Shown piece after piece: positions 53,126-62,158 of a stretch of 64,000 bases of DNA (the stretch's first letter is position 1; each line of letters opens with the position of its first letter). The notes under the pieces were generated by a model that saw only the letters and a program-made list of their open reading frames with translations, was not told the origin of the DNA and did not search any database. Made by a program: the position numbers and the translations under genes. Where the stretch lies: NCBI GenBank assembly GCA_040779335.1, contig JBFONV010000001.1, forward strand, positions 186,001 to 250,000, given 5' to 3'. The DNA is from JBFONV01 sp040779335. Its GTDB lineage: Bacteria; Pseudomonadota; Gammaproteobacteria; Enterobacterales; Alteromonadaceae.

Positions 53126-56100
53126 CTAAAACACGCAACTTACACAGGTACCATTACTTGGTGTTGAAGTGATCGTTAATTTGGCATTAATACTTGAGGC
53201 TCGATATTGCATGATCCTTAAACCTATCCCTTGATCAAAATCTAGTTTCTGCGGGTTAAATCCTTGACCATTATCTTGGATCAGTAAATGCCATTTATCG
53301 GCTTCACGATATAATTTCAGGGTGATTTTGCTGGCTTTGGCGTGCTTAATAATGTTGTTCAGCGCTTCTTGCGCAATACGATAAATCTGTATCGCAACAC
53401 TTTGATCTGAGATTTTCTCCATTGAGCCAAACTCTACCTGACAATCAATGTTTGACTTACTGGTCATTTCCACCAAAGATTTCAGCGCTTCGTGCAAGCC
53501 CTGGGGCGCGAAAGCTATCGGCGATAAACCATGGCTCAGGCTACGTGTTTCGCCGATAGCTAAACTTAATTGATCTATGATTTCATTGATTTGTTTATCG
53601 TCCTTGACCTCACCAGCCAAGATACCGCGCCTGAGATCACTAACCAGCAAATTAATACCGGTTAGTTTCTGCCCTAAACTGTCATGAATATCACGGCCTA
53701 TTTTTTCCTGCTCCTGACAGCTAATATCGACAATGGCTTTCTCCAACACTTTTTGTGAGCGCAGGTCATTGATAATACAAACATAAAGCTGTTTATTTCC
53801 TACGAGAGTAAGCGCTACACCCACGGGGATCTCAATGCCACTTTTATGTTTGCCGAATATTTCCGTGACTTTATTAATAAGTAAGGGCACTTCCAGCGGT
53901 ACAATGCTGTCCTCTTCAGGGATTAACGTTTCAAGTTGTATCGATGGCAGTAATTTTTCAATATTTTTTCCAAGTACTTCAGCTGACTCATAGCCAAATA
54001 CCCGCTCTGCCGATTGGTTGAAATCAGTGATCTTGCCATTGAGATCCATGACAACTATGGCCTCTGAGGCATATTTCATAATGGCGCTGAGTCGTGCTTC
54101 ACGATCATTTAGCGATTTTGTTCTTGCCTGTACACATTCTTCTAGGTATTGCTTTTGTCGATAACGTTCAGTGATATCGACAAAGGTAATAACCACACCA
54201 TTAATGCGATCGTCGGCAGTGCGATAAGGGACAATGCGGCGTAAATAACATTGCTTGTCTTGCGATTCACCTTTTGTCCAGACATCTTTTTCCACCGGGG
54301 CTAATTTTTCCAGCACCAGACGAGCATCGGTGAGCAAATTGTGATTGGCTATTTGGGCAGAAAAATCGCTGATTGATCGGCCGATATCCGTTTCGCGCAG
54401 ATTAAGCAACTTTTCAACGGGAGGGTTAAACAGCATAACCTGCATCTCCCTATTTAGAAAGACTGTCGCAATATCAGTACTGGAGAGTAAATTACTGGTG
54501 TCATCGTAGCTCTTTTCCAGTTCTTCCACCTTATATTGTAATTCGGTATTAACGGTGTTGAGCTCTTCATTCATCGACTGTAACTCTTCTTTGGAAGTTT
54601 CCAGTTCTTCGTTAGCCGATTGTAGCTCTTCATTCATCGACATTATTTCTTCATTGGAGGCCTTCAGCTCCTCATTTGAGCTTTCCAGCTCCTCTACTGT
54701 ACTTTGTAGGTCTTCACGGGTGGCAGTGAGCTCATATTCTAGTTGTTCGATAACGGTGGAATCTTTAGCTAATATTTCCACTTGCGCGGTAAGTGGTTTC
54801 GTCTGGTTGATATCCACTGCTTTTTCTTCAAAGGTGATCAACAACAATTCGTTATGTGATAACGGGTCAAATACCGGCCGCACTGTAATAACACAAGGTT
54901 CATAATGACCATGGCGTTTAACCCGGGCATCGTTGTCGACGATAGCCTGATTTTCTTTGAGGACGTAGTGCACTGCGGTTCTGACACGCGCCCGCAGCCC
55001 GTCTCGCAGTAAAACTGTTAAGTCGTGTGACGGCGTACCTTTAGGAAATTCGAGATAATTCACCGTTGGTCCATGAAAATGTAAAATTTCAAAGGCGCGA
55101 TTAATTAATACCGCCGCGGGTGCGTAGGCTTCCATCAAGTCTCTATTAACTAAATCGGCAAAGCGTGAAGGTGATTTATAGTTAATCGGAGTATCTTTGG
55201 TTACAGGAACGTAACTTGTTGATCTGCTGCTGTCCACGGGTAATCGGGTTAGGGGTTTGTTAATCGATGACATCGCTTTAAATATCCGCCATTTTTTAGA
55301 AATAACTTCAAATTGTGTTTTCTTAATACCCAGTGATTCTGACGGGCCTAACATTAAAAAACCATTGTTTTTCAGAGCAAAATGAAACAAGGTCAATACT
55401 GTACTTTGCAATTGGGGTTGCAAGTAAATAAAGAGATTACGGCAACTGATGAGATCAAGTCGCGAAAACGGCGTATCACTGATCAAGTTTTGTACGGCAA
55501 AGACCACCATTTCACGAATAACTTTTTTTATCTGGTAATTTTTATCGTCGATAAAGTCAAAAAATCTATGTAAGCGATCAGCAGAGACATCTGTAGCAAT
55601 ACTCAACGGGTACTCGCCTTTACGGGCTACTTTTAATGATTCTTCATCAATATCGCTGGCAAATATTTGCGCGTTGACCGGCTTGTTGGCGTGTGTAAAT
55701 GCCTCGAACAATAAGATGGCTATGCTGTAAACCTCTTCACCACTTGCACAGGCCGGAACCCATATCCGAACGGGGTTGTCGGCGTTACTGCGCTCTACTA
55801 ATTCGGGAATAACGGTTTTTTCTAGGGTAATAAACGCCTGTTCGTCTCTGAAAAAGGCCGTAACACCAATCAATAGGTCTTTCTTTAGGGCTTGTGCTTC
55901 TTCATGGTTATCTTGTAAAAACTGGTAATATTCGTCAAGAGTGCTCGAATGACAAACACACATACGGCGTTGAATGCGGCGCAACACCATATTACTGCGA
56001 TAGCCACTAAAGTCGTATTTGGCATGGGTGCGCACAAAGGCGAGAATTTTTGCGATGCTGCTAAGCACCGTTTCGTCGATATGTTGCGCGTTAGGCTCTT

Positions 56101-56692
56101 TTACATAAGGGTGTGCAGCATATTCCATCAGCGCTGCCGGCATGTCTTCTGGGGCCACGACTAAGTCGACTAAACCTGTGTCAATGGCATTGGTTGGCAT
56201 TTGGTTGTAGTTGGTGGTTGACGGGTCTTGCGCGATGATCATGCCGCCGGCAAGTTTTATATCGCGAAAGGCTAAGGTGCCATGGCACCCAGTGCCTGAT
56301 AAAATAATAGCGACGCTACGTTCTTGTTGATCTTTGGCTAAAGAGCGCAAAAAATGCTCAATAGCAGTCCATTCTTTGCGAGGTTCAGTGACTTGGCTAA
56401 GGTGCAGGCGCCCGTCATCTATTGCTATCTGTTTACCAGGAGGCAGAATGTAAATGTGATTGGCCTCGACCAACATATTCTCCTGAGCTTCTAGTACTTT
56501 TGTTTTAACCTCGTGTCCGAGCAAGGTCACCATCATACTTTGATAGTTAGGATCCAGATGCGGTAACAACACAAAGGCCATATCGGTATCTTTCGGCATT
56601 TGAGAAAATAGTGCCTTAAATGAATCAAGCCCGCCTGCCGAGGCACCTACCCCTACAATAAGGCTGGGTTTATTTACTTCTTTTGTAGGCAT
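53126..56692 (-). CDS. CheB-CheR-coiled coil-PAS-histidine kinase fusion
   Basis: 1188 residues. An N-terminal CheB-like methylesterase domain (about 10-195) keeps Ser18 (GASAGG) and His45 (LLPHLD), but the position of the catalytic Asp in the GTG-x-DG motif is His137 (GTGCHG). A CheR-like methyltransferase follows (about 210-470; VPACASGEEVYS, SCRNLFIYL), then a long EEL-repeat coiled coil (about 640-740), two PAS domains (about 745-1000), and a HisKA_3/HATPase module with phospho-acceptor His1003 (GRDIHDSLGQ), N-box EALNNIIKHAK and G1-box DNGQGF. It has no receiver domain; the NarL-type regulator encoded 97 bases upstream is the obvious partner. The input signal is unknown. Confidence 0.92.
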   Translation of the reverse strand: MPTKEVNKPSLIVGVGASAGGLDSFKALFSQMPKDTDMAFVLLPHLDPNYQSMMVTLLGHEVKTKVLEAQENMLVEANHIYILPPGKQIAIDDGRLHLSQVTEPRKEWTAIEHFLRSLAKDQQERSVAIILSGTGCHGTLAFRDIKLAGGMIIAQDPSTTNYNQMPTNAIDTGLVDLVVAPEDMPAALMEYAAHPYVKEPNAQHIDETVLSSIAKILAFVRTHAKYDFSGYRSNMVLRRIQRRMCVCHSSTLDEYYQFLQDNHEEAQALKKDLLIGVTAFFRDEQAFITLEKTVIPELVERSNADNPVRIWVPACASGEEVYSIAILLFEAFTHANKPVNAQIFASDIDEESLKVARKGEYPLSIATDVSADRLHRFFDFIDDKNYQIKKVIREMVVFAVQNLISDTPFSRLDLISCRNLFIYLQPQLQSTVLTLFHFALKNNGFLMLGPSESLGIKKTQFEVISKKWRIFKAMSSINKPLTRLPVDSSRSTSYVPVTKDTPINYKSPSRFADLVNRDLMEAYAPAAVLINRAFEILHFHGPTVNYLEFPKGTPSHDLTVLLRDGLRARVRTAVHYVLKENQAIVDNDARVKRHGHYEPCVITVRPVFDPLSHNELLLITFEEKAVDINQTKPLTAQVEILAKDSTVIEQLEYELTATREDLQSTVEELESSNEELKASNEEIMSMNEELQSANEELETSKEELQSMNEELNTVNTELQYKVEELEKSYDDTSNLLSSTDIATVFLNREMQVMLFNPPVEKLLNLRETDIGRSISDFSAQIANHNLLTDARLVLEKLAPVEKDVWTKGESQDKQCYLRRIVPYRTADDRINGVVITFVDITERYRQKQYLEECVQARTKSLNDREARLSAIMKYASEAIVVMDLNGKITDFNQSAERVFGYESAEVLGKNIEKLLPSIQLETLIPEEDSIVPLEVPLLINKVTEIFGKHKSGIEIPVGVALTLVGNKQLYVCIINDLRSQKVLEKAIVDISCQEQEKIGRDIHDSLGQKLTGINLLVSDLRRGILAGEVKDDKQINEIIDQLSLAIGETRSLSHGLSPIAFAPQGLHEALKSLVEMTSKSNIDCQVEFGSMEKISDQSVAIQIYRIAQEALNNIIKHAKASKITLKLYREADKWHLLIQDNGQGFNPQKLDFDQGIGLRIMQYRASSINAKLTITSTPSNGTCVSCVF

Positions 56693-56789
56693 ATTTTTGT
56701 TCCGGACGGTAGAAAATCAAAAAGTTTAACATGGGTGTTACGTACTTTTAATTAAATACCTTGATAACAAGGCATATTTTTAATTTGGG

Positions 56790-57443
56790 TTAACTGTGTT
56801 CCAGCACCCACACTATTGCTGCACGATTTAATTCGGCGCCTGAGCGCAAGCCAAGTTTACTTTTTATGTGGCTACGGTGCGACTCTATGGTTTTAACGCT
56901 TAAATTTAGTGATTCTGCAACGTGTTTGGTTTTCATGCCACGGCCGATGGCGTCAAATATCTGTAATTCTCGGTTGCTAAGCTGAGCTGTTAAGTCTTCG
57001 CCATCCGCTTTGTTATGACTAACGCGTTCTATCCGCTTGGCTATTTCTGAGCTAACAAAAACTTTGTTGTTTAGTACCTGTTTGATGCCGAACAACAGTT
57101 TTTGCGCGGAATCCTGTTTATTAATATACGCCATAGCGCCACAATTCAACGCGCGTTCGGCGTACAATTCATCGTCATGCATAGATAAAACAATAATGCG
57201 CATATGAGGATAATAGCGATGTAGTTGTTTTACTAATTCTAAACCGTTGCCGTCGGGTAGGGAAATATCAACAATGGTAATATCTGGTTTTAAGGTTTTA
57301 CAAAGTTTGAGGGTGTCGCTAACACCTGCGGCTTCACCGCATAATTCCAAATTGAACTCACCATTGATTAGCTGACGCAGTCCCTGACGAACCAGTTCAT
57401 GATCATCGACAATAAATACTTTTTGTATTTTTAATCCGCTCAT
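56790..57443 (-). CDS. NarL/LuxR-family response regulator
   Basis: 217 residues: receiver domain (about 8-125) with acceptor Asp59 (TIVDISLPDG) and conserved DDHELVRQGL, then a LuxR-type helix-turn-helix (about 148-210; LSNRELQIFDAIGRGMKTKHVAESL). It precedes the hybrid-sensor kinase gene and matches its HisKA_3 type. It is divergent from lon, sharing a 314-base promoter region, so it may regulate lon as well as itself; that is inference. Confidence 0.93.
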   Translation of the reverse strand: MSGLKIQKVFIVDDHELVRQGLRQLINGEFNLELCGEAAGVSDTLKLCKTLKPDITIVDISLPDGNGLELVKQLHRYYPHMRIIVLSMHDDELYAERALNCGAMAYINKQDSAQKLLFGIKQVLNNKVFVSSEIAKRIERVSHNKADGEDLTAQLSNRELQIFDAIGRGMKTKHVAESLNLSVKTIESHRSHIKSKLGLRSGAELNRAAIVWVLEHS

Positions 57444-57757
57444 GCTTACTCACGTTCCACTCAACCAAACCAAATCAAACAAATTCTTACCATTCAAGAC
57501 CTTATTATAAAGTCTAACTGAAAAGCAATGGTTATTAATCGCTGTGGTCTTTTTAATCATCAAATTGATAGATGATCACTCGACCTTTTGGTTTTAGCTT
57601 AACAGGGAAAATATAAAAAAATGCTGACAAATGTCATCGAGTTTATTGATACAGCAGCTAGCATTAGCCTAAGTTGATTTTGAAGTTAACCTATTCGATG
57701 AAGTTGCTCCGATAAGTATGTAACGGCAACTGGAAAATAAATTTCGAAGGAGTCAAA
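57444..57757. promoter_or_regulatory. Divergent promoter region, response regulator / lon (314 bp)
   Basis: Contains FNR-like box F (57624-57637) and the lon ribosome-binding site AAGGAG just before 57758. A second TTGAT...ATCA-type pair around 57563-57577 has five-base spacing and was not counted as a box. No small gene was recognised. Confidence 0.5.
57624..57637 (+). promoter_or_regulatory. FNR-like box F (lon promoter)
   Basis: CTGAC-AAAT-GTCAT dyad centred 127 bases before the lon start. A TAGCAT hexamer (57659-57664) is about 31 bases from the centre, the same geometry as boxes B and D. Confidence 0.55.
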
Positions 57758-60199
57758 ATGTCAAATATCAAAATAAATGATCAAAATGGACCCGATAAGA
57801 TCGAGGTTCATCGGCCAGAGTCTAAACTGTTATCGATACCTGATGAGTTGCCCTTATTGCCCCTAAGAAACACGGTTCTTTTCCCTTATACAGTTATTTC
57901 TATTTCGGTTGGCCAGCCTCGATCTTTAAGAGCACTGGAAGCGGCTATGGCCAGCAATAACTTACTTGCCATTGTGGCCTACAAAGACGCAAAAATAGAT
58001 GAACCTAGTATTGACGATCTTTATCAGCTTGGCAGCGTTGGACAGATCCTTCGCACTACAGTACAGAAAGACGGTGTCATGAACGTATTAGTGCAAGGAC
58101 TAACTAAGTTTGATATTGAACATTTAGCCGCGGAAAAACCGTTTTTGCGGGTTAAAATAAATACTGTCAATGACATTGAGCCTGAAGAAGGGGATATTGA
58201 AGCCGAAGCGGTAAGGGCTAATTTGCTCAAGTCGTTTACTCAGCTAATTTCAATGCTGTCCTACTTGCCCGATGAACTCGTGCATTCGTTAGCGCAAACA
58301 GAAGACGCGGGTCAATTGACTTATCTTATTAGCTCAAGCCTGCGCATGAGTGTCGCCGACGCTCAGGAAATTCTAGCGCAAGAAGATATTTTGGCCAAAA
58401 TGTTAAAATTAACCGATTTGGTGCATCATGAAATGGAGGTTTTGGAATTAGGGAAAAAAATCCAAGCCGAAGCCCATGGCGAAATGGAGAAAGCGCAACG
58501 AGAATATGTGCTACGCCATCAACTTAAAGCCATACGACGGGAGCTGGGTGAAGAAAATGGTCACCAAATTAAAATTGAAGAATACCGCAAAAAAATTGAT
58601 GCCAGTGGTATGTCTGCTGAAGCTACCGAGCAGGCAAATATGGAGTTGTCACGGTTTGAAAATATTCCCGAAGCGTCATCTGAATCTGGTCTGATCCAAA
58701 CGTATTTGGATTGGTTAATTTCTTTGCCCTGGCAAAAATCTACCGATGAATTACTGGATATTAACCAAGCAAGAAAAATCTTAGATGAAGATCATCACGG
58801 CTTAGATAAAATAAAGCACCGAATCTTGGAGTATTTGGCTGTTCGGCAATTGCGTCAGCAGCGTTCGGCTAGTCGTGCACTGGACGAGGAAGGCCCAAGT
58901 AACCTTACTCGGCGCGATCGCGAAGGTGTTATTCTATGTTTTGTTGGTCCACCGGGCATTGGAAAAACTTCATTAGGACATTCTATTGCTCATGCTCTGG
59001 GACGTAAATTACACCGCATTAGCTTGGGTGGGATCAGAGATGAAGCGGAAATTAGGGGCCATCGCAGAACCTATATAGGAGCAATGCCCGGGCGTTTTAT
59101 TAAGGCGTTACGCGATGTTGGTAGTAACAATGCGGTTATTTTGCTCGATGAAGTCGACAAGGTTGGCTCAGATTATCGTGGCGATCCTGCCGCAGCGTTG
59201 CTTGAGGTACTCGATCCGGAGCAAAATAGAAATTTTCGTGATCATTATCTGGAAGTTAATTTTGATTTAAGCCAGTTGATGTTTATTGCCACTGCCAACC
59301 AGCTCGATACTATTCCTGGTCCACTACTTGACCGCTTCGAAGTTATTACACTGTCGGGTTATACCGATGAGGAAAAATTTCATATTGCTGATCGTTATTT
59401 ATTGCCACGGCAAATAAGGGAAAACAGTTTAACGGCTGAGGAACTTACTATAAACAAACCAGCGATGTTCAAAATTATCCGCGAATATACTCGTGAAGCG
59501 GGTGTGCGCGGTTTAGATCGGCGTTTGGGAGCGATTTGTCGGAAATTAGTGATAAAAATCGCCCAGCAAGAGGCCAGTTCAATGGCTGTCGATGTAGATA
59601 TGTTAGAAGAATTGTTGGGTAAAGCGCCTTTTGCTTATGAAGTGGCGGAGCGCACTGAATTACCGGGTGTTGCAACTGGCTTGGCGGTAACGTCTGTTGG
59701 CGGTGATATTTTATTTATCGAAGCTAGCGCTATGCCAGGCAAAAAAGGGTTGACCATTACCGGGCAACTAGGCGATGTGATGCGTGAGTCTGTTGAAGCC
59801 GCGTTGAGTTACGTCAGAGCGCAGGCCGAAAATTTGGAGATAGATAAGCAGTTCTTTGAAAACATCGATATTCATGTACATATTCCTGCTGGTGCGATCC
59901 CTAAAGATGGTCCATCGGCTGGTGTGGCACTGGTTACTGCGTTGGTATCTATGTTAACCAAGCGCCCGGTGCGCCACGATGTTGGCATGACTGGCGAGAT
60001 CACTCTACGTGGGTTAGTGCTGCCGGTTGGTGGTATTAAAGATAAGGTGTTGGCAGCCCATCGTGCTGGTTTAACTACCGTTATTTTACCCAAGCGCAAC
60101 GAGAAAGATTTAAGCGATTTGCCACAATCAATACATGATGAAATGAAGTTTGTTTTGGTTGAGCACTTAGATTCGGTCTTGGAACATGCCCTAACTTAG
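57758..60199 (+). CDS. ATP-dependent protease Lon (probable second copy)
   Basis: 813 residues. An N-terminal substrate-binding LAN domain starts at about 30 (LPLLPLRNTVLFPY), a coiled helical region follows (about 230-310), then the AAA module with Walker A GPPGIGKTS (about 397-405) and Walker B VILLDEVDK, and the protease domain with catalytic dyad Ser720 (KDGPSAGVAL) and Lys763, spaced 43 residues as in E. coli Lon. Core lon normally lies next to clpPX and hupB; here it sits among stress genes under an FNR-like box, so it is probably an accessory paralogue. AAGGAG precedes the start. Confidence 0.93.
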   Translation: MSNIKINDQNGPDKIEVHRPESKLLSIPDELPLLPLRNTVLFPYTVISISVGQPRSLRALEAAMASNNLLAIVAYKDAKIDEPSIDDLYQLGSVGQILRTTVQKDGVMNVLVQGLTKFDIEHLAAEKPFLRVKINTVNDIEPEEGDIEAEAVRANLLKSFTQLISMLSYLPDELVHSLAQTEDAGQLTYLISSSLRMSVADAQEILAQEDILAKMLKLTDLVHHEMEVLELGKKIQAEAHGEMEKAQREYVLRHQLKAIRRELGEENGHQIKIEEYRKKIDASGMSAEATEQANMELSRFENIPEASSESGLIQTYLDWLISLPWQKSTDELLDINQARKILDEDHHGLDKIKHRILEYLAVRQLRQQRSASRALDEEGPSNLTRRDREGVILCFVGPPGIGKTSLGHSIAHALGRKLHRISLGGIRDEAEIRGHRRTYIGAMPGRFIKALRDVGSNNAVILLDEVDKVGSDYRGDPAAALLEVLDPEQNRNFRDHYLEVNFDLSQLMFIATANQLDTIPGPLLDRFEVITLSGYTDEEKFHIADRYLLPRQIRENSLTAEELTINKPAMFKIIREYTREAGVRGLDRRLGAICRKLVIKIAQQEASSMAVDVDMLEELLGKAPFAYEVAERTELPGVATGLAVTSVGGDILFIEASAMPGKKGLTITGQLGDVMRESVEAALSYVRAQAENLEIDKQFFENIDIHVHIPAGAIPKDGPSAGVALVTALVSMLTKRPVRHDVGMTGEITLRGLVLPVGGIKDKVLAAHRAGLTTVILPKRNEKDLSDLPQSIHDEMKFVLVEHLDSVLEHALT

Positions 60200-60314
60200 C
60201 CTGCTTTCTTACTCTTTTTTTAGAGGCGTTCACTGCCTGAGCATGAGTCTTGTATGAAATTACAGACTGCTCAACAGACCCTAATAATCCTTAATTTTTA
60301 ACGACGTTACACAG

Positions 60315-60378
60315 TTACTAGATTAGATAATTACTAGATTAGATAATTACTAGATTAGATAATTACTAGATTAAATAG
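60315..60378. repeat. 16-bp tandem repeat, four copies
   Basis: TTACTAGATTAGATAA is repeated perfectly three times (60315-60330, 60331-60346, 60347-60362), followed by a fourth copy with two changes (60363-60378). It lies between the convergent lon and hsp20 genes. Copy number is likely to vary between strains. Confidence 0.95.
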
Positions 60379-60429
60379 TGACGGAGTTTTAGCGGGGGGC
60401 TTAAAATTTACAGTGTTGAAAAATTGTGC

Positions 60430-60447
60430 CAGACCGCAGGTCTGCGG
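60430..60447. repeat. GC-rich compound palindrome downstream of hsp20
   Basis: CAGACC-GCA-GGTCTG (60430-60444) interlocks with CCGCAG-GT-CTGCGG (60434-60447). It is much more GC-rich than its surroundings and lies 31 bases after the hsp20 stop. No T-run follows; it may be a transcript-end hairpin for lon or hsp20. Confidence 0.6.
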
Positions 60448-60477
60448 CCCAGCAACATTATTAAAGCAACTTAAAGT

Positions 60478-60942
60478 CTAGTCGACCTTAACCTCAATTT
60501 TTTTCTGTTTTGAAGTGCTTACTTTCGGAATAGTAACTTCCAGCACGCCATTTTTACAATGTGCTTCCACTTTTTTAGCATCACTGGCATCGGGTAAATG
60601 AAAGCTACGATAGAAGCTGCCATAAAATCGTTCTACTCGACGATAATTTTCCTTATGTTCTTCGGCCTGAGTTTCTCGTTTTCCCTCGATAATTAAGTTG
60701 TTATTATCAAGAGATACTTTGATATCTTTTGGGTTAACTCCTGGGATATCAGCTCTGACTATATAACAAGTATCCTTTTGTTCAATATCGGCTGCAGGAT
60801 GCCATTCATCGGCAAATAAATTTTCTTGGCGTCCTGCCATTGGAACGTCACGTCCAAAAAACCGATTCATTTCATCAGACAACTGAGAAAATATCGGTAA
60901 TTGAGGTATCGTACTTAATGGTTGGTGTTTAAAGAGTGACAT
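60478..60942 (-). CDS. Small heat-shock protein, Hsp20/alpha-crystallin family
   Basis: 154 residues, start at ATG 60942 with GGAG nine bases upstream (an in-frame TTG at 60957 overlaps that site and is unlikely). The alpha-crystallin domain spans about 45-154, with ADIEQKDTCYIVRADIPGV, the NNLIIEGKRE strand, the YGSFYRSFHLPD segment, and the A-x-x-x-N-G-V-L-type motif (AHCKNGVLEVTIPK). It is a cytoplasmic holdase chaperone. It is divergent from the third usp gene and may share box G. Confidence 0.95.
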   Translation of the reverse strand: MSLFKHQPLSTIPQLPIFSQLSDEMNRFFGRDVPMAGRQENLFADEWHPAADIEQKDTCYIVRADIPGVNPKDIKVSLDNNNLIIEGKRETQAEEHKENYRRVERFYGSFYRSFHLPDASDAKKVEAHCKNGVLEVTIPKVSTSKQKKIEVKVD

Positions 60943-61279
60943 AATATAAGTCTCCAAAATTGATGTGATTCACGCTCCTAGTATTTTAGTTTTACAGTAG
61001 CGCAGTAAAATCCCTAAACTTCTCTCTATAAGAAAGTTGCTCCCAATAGCCATTGTTATTGCTAATCCATATTATCGGTAATTAGCTATATCAATACGGC
61101 AACTATTTACGCACAGGTTAGCATTGCTGGTTTAACAGGTTCTGACAAAAGTCACCTAGTTTACTTTTAGCTTAAATATTCACTATTATTTCGTTATTTT
61201 CCTCGCCATTTCACTCTTTAATCACATGGGCTGAACTATATTTATTACTATGTTTTGAGTGAATTAAACTGGAAAAATT
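60943..61279. promoter_or_regulatory. Divergent promoter region hsp20 / usp (337 bp)
   Basis: AT-rich region containing FNR-like box G and a TAAATA hexamer at 61173-61178. No clear sigma-32 consensus was recognised for hsp20. No other element seen. Confidence 0.5.
61142..61155 (+). promoter_or_regulatory. FNR-like box G (third usp / hsp20)
   Basis: CTGAC-AAAA-GTCAC dyad centred 131 bases before the usp start. A TAAATA hexamer lies about 27 bases from the centre. Confidence 0.5.
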
Positions 61280-62158
61280 ATGAATAAGATTCTCGTGATT
61301 CTCGACCAGGAACAAGAGCAAGAATTGGCATTAGAGCGAGGCATCGCAGTGGCAAAAAAAATGTCGACACAGGTGCATGTTTTGATCCATTGTTATCATG
61401 AATTGAGTTGGGTGACTGATGTCTTTGGCATGCTGGAAAATAAAGAGCACAAAGCTCGTTTTCTTCAAGAAAAAGAAGATTGGTGGCAAGGCTTTGTTAA
61501 ACCTTATGAAGGAGAGGTAACCATTAGCCACGAAATAGTATGGGGTAAATACTTTGTTGAGCAGGTATTTGCTCATTGTGATGCTCATCAATATGACTTA
61601 TTGGTTAAAAAAGGTCATCGTAGCGAGTCGATAATACATACACCGGCAGATTGGTTGTTACTGCGAGACAGTAAAGTACCCGTTTATATTGTAGTAGAGC
61701 AGGATTATAACCCTAATCAACCGATTGTTGTTGCGCTAGATCTTATGGCAAGCAGTGAGGAAAAAAGGCGCTTAAATGAAAAGTTACTCAGTATTGCCAG
61801 TAATTTTGCCAAACAAACTAAAAATGAATTACATTGCTGCTTTGCTATTGCCATGCCGATGGTGTTTGGCGGTATAGACATGGACCAACAAAATCAACAA
61901 ATAGCTACCTTCGCACGCAAGGAGGCACAAGGCTTCCTCGAAAAATATCAAATACCATCGGAAAACCTGCACATAGCAGTCGGCAGGACATCAGAGGTGA
62001 TCAATACGTATGTGCAACGTATAGACGCCAGCTTAACCGTAATAGGCAGTATGGGTAGAAAAAATGTTGCCGGTAAAGTGATTGGTAACACTTGTGAGCA
62101 ATACCTTCATGCGTCAAAAAAAGATCTACTGGTTGTTGGCTTGGGCGAGGAAGAATAG
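61280..62158 (+). CDS. Tandem universal stress protein (UspE-like)
   Basis: 292 residues. Two Usp halves: about 1-140 (MNKILVILDQEQEQ, with HTPADWLLLRDSKVPVYIVV) and about 148-290 (PIVVALDLMASSEE, then VIGSMGRKNVAGKVIGNTCEQYL). The second half has a well-kept ATP-loop pattern (G-x2-G...). It is a paralogue of the usp at 51129-52061 rather than of the one at 38540. It converges on the slipin gene. Confidence 0.9.
   Translation: MNKILVILDQEQEQELALERGIAVAKKMSTQVHVLIHCYHELSWVTDVFGMLENKEHKARFLQEKEDWWQGFVKPYEGEVTISHEIVWGKYFVEQVFAHCDAHQYDLLVKKGHRSESIIHTPADWLLLRDSKVPVYIVVEQDYNPNQPIVVALDLMASSEEKRRLNEKLLSIASNFAKQTKNELHCCFAIAMPMVFGGIDMDQQNQQIATFARKEAQGFLEKYQIPSENLHIAVGRTSEVINTYVQRIDASLTVIGSMGRKNVAGKVIGNTCEQYLHASKKDLLVVGLGEEE

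Noticed and set aside
54555..54905. Serine-rich 116-residue ORF on the plus strand
   Set aside because: It is the antisense of the EEL-repeat coiled coil of the kinase fusion; its Ser-rich pattern is explained by the reverse complement of Glu/Leu codons.
57563..57577. Additional FNR-like pair TTGAT...ATCA upstream of lon
   Set aside because: The half-sites are separated by five rather than four bases, so it does not fit the pattern of the other seven.
57622..57678. 18-codon ORF starting ATG within box F upstream of lon
   Set aside because: No ribosome-binding site, only A-rich sequence before the start, and it coincides with the dyad.
60315..60378. Possible CRISPR array
   Set aside because: The 16-bp units are contiguous with no spacers, and no cas genes are present.
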